NCBI GenBank assembly: GCA_030044455.1 | Contig: JASHVU010000041.1 | Coordinates: forward strand, 1 to 9,775 | Source of the DNA: Acidobacteriaceae bacterium | GTDB lineage: Bacteria; Acidobacteriota; Terriglobia; Terriglobales; Acidobacteriaceae | Direction of reading: 5' to 3' | DNA length: 9,775 nt | Shown here: one piece after another, positions 6,722-9,775 of the stretch | How positions within the stretch are numbered: the stretch's first letter is position 1 | How the letters are laid out: each line of letters begins with the position of its first letter | Made by a program: the position numbers and the translations under genes | Notes under the pieces: model-generated | Databases searched by the model: none | Told to the model about the DNA's origin: nothing | Seen by the model: the letters and a program-made list of their open reading frames with translations, nothing else

Positions 6722-7599
6722 ATGCGCGCACGATATCCGTCAAGAACTCCGCGCCACGAAATCAGAATCTGTTTCGAGGAACGGTGAGAGAAGAACAGGA
6801 GCTGCAAAGATCGCGCGACACCAAATTTGGCTATGAACCATATATCTCGTAGGACAGGTAGGCCAAGATGAAGCTTTCTCATGCAGATTATGCGATTCTT
6901 CGTATTCTCGTAGAGATATAGATCCGAGTAGCGCCCCTTTTCCCCTGAACCAACGTCGTGGCACATGCTTTGCGCCAGAATGACAAGTTCGGTCCCGAGT
7001 CGCTGGGCACGTATGCTGAGATCCATGTCCTCAGCATACATGAAGAACCGTTCATCGAATCCGCCCAGATCACGAAACAGACCAGCAGGAATCAGTAGGC
7101 AGCAACCCGAAATAAATTGAGTGCTCCTCCGGGCACCTTCGAAATCGTCGCGATGAACTTTCAAATTGCCTGTAACAGAGGAGAATGTCCCTCCGGAGAA
7201 CCACACCCCTCCGTCACGATTCGACCTGATTTTACAAGAGACAATTCTGCCCGGGCTAGCGTTCTCGGCCAGCTTGACTACTGCATTCAAGTCATCCAAG
7301 TGCAGATCGTTATTTAGAATAAGAAAGCTATCGCCGTCCGCGTGGTCGCGAAGCTTGAAATTGAGGTTATGTCCGGCCCCGAAGCCTGGGTTGTGCGGGG
7401 ATGCCGCGAAATGAATTGGAATTTCGCTTGACCCGATCGCGGCTTTCATATCCTCAATCTCAGAAGTCTCTGAGTTGTCCCGCACCAGGATTTGGCATTC
7501 AATAGATCGACAGGCTCCAATGAGTTCGGATACGAACCGGCTGGTCGCACGGGAGTTCCGATAATTGATGATGCTAATCGTGAGCATTTTCGGCTGCAT
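6718..7599 (-). CDS. Family 2 glycosyltransferase, WbbL/rhamnosyltransferase-like
   Basis: 293 aa from ATG at 7599. After LTISIINYRNS (6-16), the protein carries RDNSETSE (40-47), NPGFGAGHNLNF (70-81) and FLILNNDLHLD (92-102), where NND is the DxD-like metal site. FISGCCLLIP (162-171) and GGFDERFFMYAEDMDLSIR (179-197) follow, then H214 in the 'CHDVGS' segment and YENTKNRI (230-237). The NPGFGxGxN / NND / FF.Y.EDxDLx.R set is the standard signature of GT2 rhamnosyltransferases related to WbbL, which add L-rhamnose to a lipid-linked GlcNAc; exact specificity is inferred. It is the first gene of the operon and overlaps the next by 4 bp. Other starts are possible: TTG at 7626 (9 residues longer, AGGA too far upstream at 15 nt) or ATG at 7587 (4 shorter). 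None has a good ribosome-binding site, so the start is uncertain although the gene is not. Confidence 0.92.
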   Translation of the reverse strand: MQPKMLTISIINYRNSRATSRFVSELIGACRSIECQILVRDNSETSEIEDMKAAIGSSEIPIHFAASPHNPGFGAGHNLNFKLRDHADGDSFLILNNDLHLDDLNAVVKLAENASPGRIVSCKIRSNRDGGVWFSGGTFSSVTGNLKVHRDDFEGARRSTQFISGCCLLIPAGLFRDLGGFDERFFMYAEDMDLSIRAQRLGTELVILAQSMCHDVGSGEKGRYSDLYLYENTKNRIICMRKLHLGLPVLRDIWFIAKFGVARSLQLLFFSHRSSKQILISWRGVLDGYRARI

Positions 7600-8361
7600 C
7601 CGAACCCGAGGAGCGCCGTCAATCAATGATGAAAGACAGTTTCCTGAGGGATAGATTGATGAGGGAGGTTTGGACCTGCGTCCGTCGATAGATATCTACC
7701 TGATTCAGGTCCTCTCGCTTTGAGGCGCATGATTGGGTTCAATGTACATCAAGCCTGGATTTCGAGCAAGTGGCTTCGTGGTTGAAGGATTCTGCAGTCC
7801 AACGACGAAAGCCGACAGGCTAAGGCAACTGGAATTGACCCGCATTCAGGAAGGTTTTCGAGTACTTTGACTGATGTCGATCGATCTGTTTTTGCTCGTT
7901 GGTGCCGGCCGAAGGGAGGAGCTCCTTCGCGCTCAGTTTGCAGACCGCGAGCATCGCCGTCAGGATTTCAAGGTTTTTTGAGGCGGCCGATGCGCCGCAA
8001 CACTATTCGGTCATTATTAGGGCCTTCTTACCAATATTCGGTGCAAGACTGACTGTCAATGCCAGTGCTGTGGGATAACGACGCATGACGGATTGTATCG
8101 AAGTCTGGCGCAACTCAGACGATGCTACAATCGAGATACGAAATCCGGTTTTGGCGGAAGACCGCAATGTTGTTAGTCGCCTTAAGAGAGAATCGACGGC
8201 AGACGTCCCAGTGGATTCTCAGTGCTTGCCTTTCGACATGACGAGCCCATATTTGCCGGGGTTTGTTGCATGCTCAATCGTTTTGAATATGGCAGAATTA
8301 ACGCCCGATCTTAGGCCGATCGATCCAAGATCCGAGCGTGTCTTTAGGAGTTTGTGAGCTG
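7600..8361. other. Long gap between divergent glycosyltransferase genes, no recognisable gene
   Basis: About 760 bp separating the leftward operon from the rightward GT2 gene. It must contain promoters for both, but I find no convincing -35/-10 pair on either strand. Visible pieces are a 10-bp palindrome TAGATATCTA (7689-7698) abutting ACCTGA-T-TCAGGT (7698-7710), a T6 run (7974-7979) and an AGGAG at 8346-8350 serving the next gene. A 90-codon ATG frame at 8085-8357 ends 4 bp before the GTG at 8362 and has GGGA about 10 nt upstream. Its product has no motif I recognise, so I leave it as a possible small gene only. Confidence 0.5.
8346..8350 (+). promoter_or_regulatory. Ribosome-binding site AGGAG deciding the GT2 start
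   Basis: AGGAG lies 11 nt upstream of GTG 8362 and too far (32 nt) from ATG 8383. It is the only good Shine-Dalgarno match near this gene and favours the GTG start. Confidence 0.5.
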
Positions 8362-9369
8362 GTGAGCATCAACGTAAATCCCATGTCGCCGCTGCTGACC
8401 ATTGCGATTCCGACCTACAATCGGTCAAAGTATTTGGAGCGGCTTCTGACTTCGCTGGCGGAACAGGGAGAGTTCAAATCGGAAATCGAGATCATCGTAT
8501 CCGACAATGCCTCTCCTGATGAGACATCTGAGGTGGTAGATCGATTTAAATCAAATGGCCTTACAATTCGATATCTCAGGAATGAATCGAATATTGGACC
8601 AGACGCGAATTTTCTCCAGTGCTACGAAGCGGCAAACGGTAAGTACGTATGGATCTTCGGAGACGACGATTTCATAAAGCCGGGAGGAATCGCTACGGTT
8701 CTTTCCCATCTGAGGGGCCATGAATACGACTTGGTGCACGTTGCAACGGTCCCTATCACTGACTCGCCACTTCCTTACATTGAAAAGAAGCAGTTAGACG
8801 CTGAGGTCTTTGATCGCGCAGACCTTCTGGCTCGGCGCATTCATATCGACTTCACATTTATAAGTGCCAACATCGTTAACAAGCACAGGATTTCTTCGGT
8901 TCCTCACGCCCCTTTCTCCGCATTGATCGGCACTTATCTGATCCAACTAGGGTGGATCTGCGCTGCCCTTGATCATCATCGTTGCAGCCTTTGGATCCGC
9001 GACCGGATCGTCGCTGGTCTCATTGATAATTCCGGGGGGTATCGCCTTTGTCAGATTTTCGGGTCGAATCTCAAACGAATTACTGAGGAGAGAATCCGAT
9101 CAACCCAAACTCGCAGAGCCATTCAAAACGGAGCACTGCAGAGATTCTTTCCACCATTCTTGTTGGCCCAGAAGGCAGGGGGTGGGAAGTTTGTGCACGA
9201 GGATCCTCACCAAGCTCTTGTACCAGTGTTTGGAGATAACTTCCGCTATTGGTTTTTCGACTTCCCTATCAATTGCATGCCACGCGTTCTGGCGCAAGGC
9301 TGGTTGCTGATTGTTCGCGTCATCAATCGAATTGACAAAATGATCGGATATCCGCTGCTTGGACACTGA
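8362..9369 (+). CDS. Family 2 glycosyltransferase, GDDD/abequosyltransferase-like
   Basis: 335 aa from GTG at 8362. LTIAIPTYNRSKYL (12-25) opens the GT-A fold; IIVSDNASPDET (44-55) gives the nucleotide-binding Asp, NIGPDANF (77-84) is conserved, and YVWIFGDDDFI (95-105) supplies the metal-binding acidic motif. The 'IPTYNRxxYL', 'NIGxDxNF' and 'W.xGDDD' set is typical of GT2 members annotated as abequosyltransferase RfbV-like. That describes the subfamily, not the sugar. The C-terminal half (~190-335) is less conserved. Start: AGGAG at 8346-8350 lies 11 nt before this GTG. ATG at 8383 (328 aa) begins just before the domain but has no Shine-Dalgarno, and GTG at 8338 is also in frame. The gene stands alone on the plus strand, divergent from the three-gene operon, and probably acts on the same polysaccharide. 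Confidence 0.91.
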   Translation: MSINVNPMSPLLTIAIPTYNRSKYLERLLTSLAEQGEFKSEIEIIVSDNASPDETSEVVDRFKSNGLTIRYLRNESNIGPDANFLQCYEAANGKYVWIFGDDDFIKPGGIATVLSHLRGHEYDLVHVATVPITDSPLPYIEKKQLDAEVFDRADLLARRIHIDFTFISANIVNKHRISSVPHAPFSALIGTYLIQLGWICAALDHHRCSLWIRDRIVAGLIDNSGGYRLCQIFGSNLKRITEERIRSTQTRRAIQNGALQRFFPPFLLAQKAGGGKFVHEDPHQALVPVFGDNFRYWFFDFPINCMPRVLAQGWLLIVRVINRIDKMIGYPLLGH

Positions 9370-9372
9370 GGA

Positions 9373-9398
9373 AAGGTTGGCTCGCGATAGTCAACCTT
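9373..9398 (+). terminator. Stem-loop just after GT2 stop, possible terminator
   Basis: AAGGTTG (9373-9379) pairs with CAACCTT (9392-9398), extended by a possible G-U pair, with a loop of about 10-12 nt, starting 4 nt after the stop codon. Position fits a transcript 3' end, but no T-run follows, so it is not a standard intrinsic terminator. It may instead protect the 3' end or act with Rho. Confidence 0.35.
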
Positions 9399-9567
9399 CC
9401 GACTAGTACTGGTTTTCGAGGCTGTTCGACTTACTGTGTTTCTAACATCCTTTAGTGCTGAATTTAACGGGTACTCGAACCCAAGGAGCGCCCTCAAATG
9501 GACTACCATCCCTTCGCCCTGCTACGATGAACTCGTCTTTGAGATTCTCAGGTGCGTCGGTCCGAGA

Positions 9568-9596
9568 GGTTGATGCAACGGTTGATTTGGGTTGAT
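9568..9596. repeat. Three GGTTGAT direct repeats at helical-turn spacing
   Basis: GGTTGAT occurs at 9568-9574, 9580-9586 and 9590-9596, start-to-start 12 and 10 bp, so all copies face nearly the same side of the helix. The last two share GGTTGATT. They lie about 85 bp upstream of the ATG at 9681, a sensible place for an activator or response-regulator site. The repeats are visible; the binding role is inferred. Confidence 0.5.
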
Positions 9597-9680
9597 TCGA
9601 TCTCTCAAGCTCACTCTTCCGTGGCGCCGGGCTCAATTCTGCGATGGCAAGAACCGGTACAACGATAGGGACAAATCACT

Positions 9681-9775
9681 ATGACGGTCATGATTTCCGG
9701 GGGCACAACCGTGTGTCCCGCCTGCGGGGGCTCAGGGTCGTTCCTTCTCACAGCAACCGACTCGAATCGCAAAAC
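9681..9775 (+). CDS. N-terminus of a CPxC zinc-knuckle protein, probable SAM methyltransferase (partial)
   Basis: An open frame of 31 codons runs from ATG at 9681 off the right edge. AGGGA at 9667-9671 with 9-nt spacing is a good ribosome-binding site; an in-frame ATG at 9690 is a second option. The visible peptide has C12-P-A-C15-G followed by a short strand and DSNRK (27-31). A CPxCG knuckle at the extreme N-terminus, then a 'D.NR' segment, is a common opening of class I SAM-dependent methyltransferases in polysaccharide loci, where they methylate sugars or help cap chains. With so little sequence the enzyme class is a guess; other zinc-ribbon proteins are possible. The orientation and position downstream of the GT2 gene are consistent with the polysaccharide role. 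Confidence 0.6.
   Translation, partial: MTVMISGGTTVCPACGGSGSFLLTATDSNRK

Larger units (their letters stand above)
9370..9680. other. Intergenic region with hairpin and direct repeats
   Basis: About 310 bp between the GT2 stop and the next rightward gene. It contains a stem-loop right after the stop (9373-9398) and three GGTTGAT direct repeats (9568-9596). A leftward frame (9442-9636 from TTG, open a little further upstream) encodes a short peptide ending APWVRVPVKFSTKGC that faintly recalls TonB C-termini. Without a proper start or ribosome-binding site I do not call it a gene. Confidence 0.5.

Noticed and set aside
7689..7710. Adjacent palindromes TAGATATCTA and ACCTGA-T-TCAGGT
   Set aside because: Arms of 5-6 bp are expected several times in a window this size, and no promoter could be placed around them; listed only as part of the gap description.
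7974..7998. T6 run next to a GC-rich hairpin (GCGGC, 6-nt loop, GCCGC), resembling a terminator
   Set aside because: The T-run precedes the hairpin on the plus strand and becomes an A-run after it on the minus strand, so it is the wrong order for an intrinsic terminator in either direction.
7867..8052. 61-codon plus-strand frame
   Set aside because: Arg/Pro/Ser-rich chance translation, no ribosome-binding site, no motif.
1..9775. tRNA/rRNA genes, CRISPR arrays, insertion sequences, toxin or defence genes
   Set aside because: Looked for regularly spaced repeats, transposase motifs and terminal inverted repeats, and cloverleaf-like segments; none seen.

Overview
The window is a bacterial surface-polysaccharide (exopolysaccharide or O-antigen type) assembly region. 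A MocR-type regulator lies at the left edge and a probable methyltransferase begins at the right edge. The DNA has moderate GC, the intergenic gaps are long, and the glycosyltransferases are of common Gram-negative/soil types. This would fit a soil bacterium such as an acidobacterium, but that is inference: nothing in the window (no rRNA, no universal marker) fixes the taxonomy.

Layout. 1-953 (-): GntR/MocR regulator with an aminotransferase-like domain, 3' end cut off by the window edge. 954-1674: about 720 bp without a convincing gene, holding a probable MocR promoter inside an inverted repeat and an isolated 18-bp perfect palindrome. 1675-2910 (+): Wzz-type chain-length/polysaccharide co-polymerase. 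3016-4326 (+): Wzy/O-antigen-ligase-type integral membrane polymerase, with a G7 and a T8 tract inside its reading frame. 4511-7599 (-): a tight three-gene glycosyltransferase operon, transcribed GT2 (7599-6718), GT4-like (6721-5543), GT2 (5542-4511), with junctions of a 4-bp overlap and a zero-gap TGA|GTG. 7600-8361: a second long gap with no recognisable gene, apart from a weak 90-codon ORF just ahead of the next gene. 8362-9369 (+): a fourth glycosyltransferase, GT2 of the GDDD/abequosyltransferase-like kind. 9370-9680: an intergenic hairpin and three GGTTGAT direct repeats. 9681-window end (+): start of a protein with a CPxC zinc knuckle, probably the N-terminus of a SAM-dependent methyltransferase.

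How the genes fit together. The four glycosyltransferases would add sugars to an undecaprenyl-linked repeat unit at the cytoplasmic face. Two of the four resemble rhamnosyltransferases. The Wzy-like protein would polymerise flipped units in the periplasm and the Wzz-like protein would set chain length. The partial methyltransferase could modify a sugar. The flippase (Wzx), the initiating phosphosugar transferase, the outer-membrane exporter and nucleotide-sugar synthesis genes are not here and presumably lie outside the window. I see no clearly novel system. The points most worth checking are the homopolymer tracts in the polymerase gene, the 18-bp palindrome, the direct repeats ahead of the last gene, and the unexplained 700-bp gaps.
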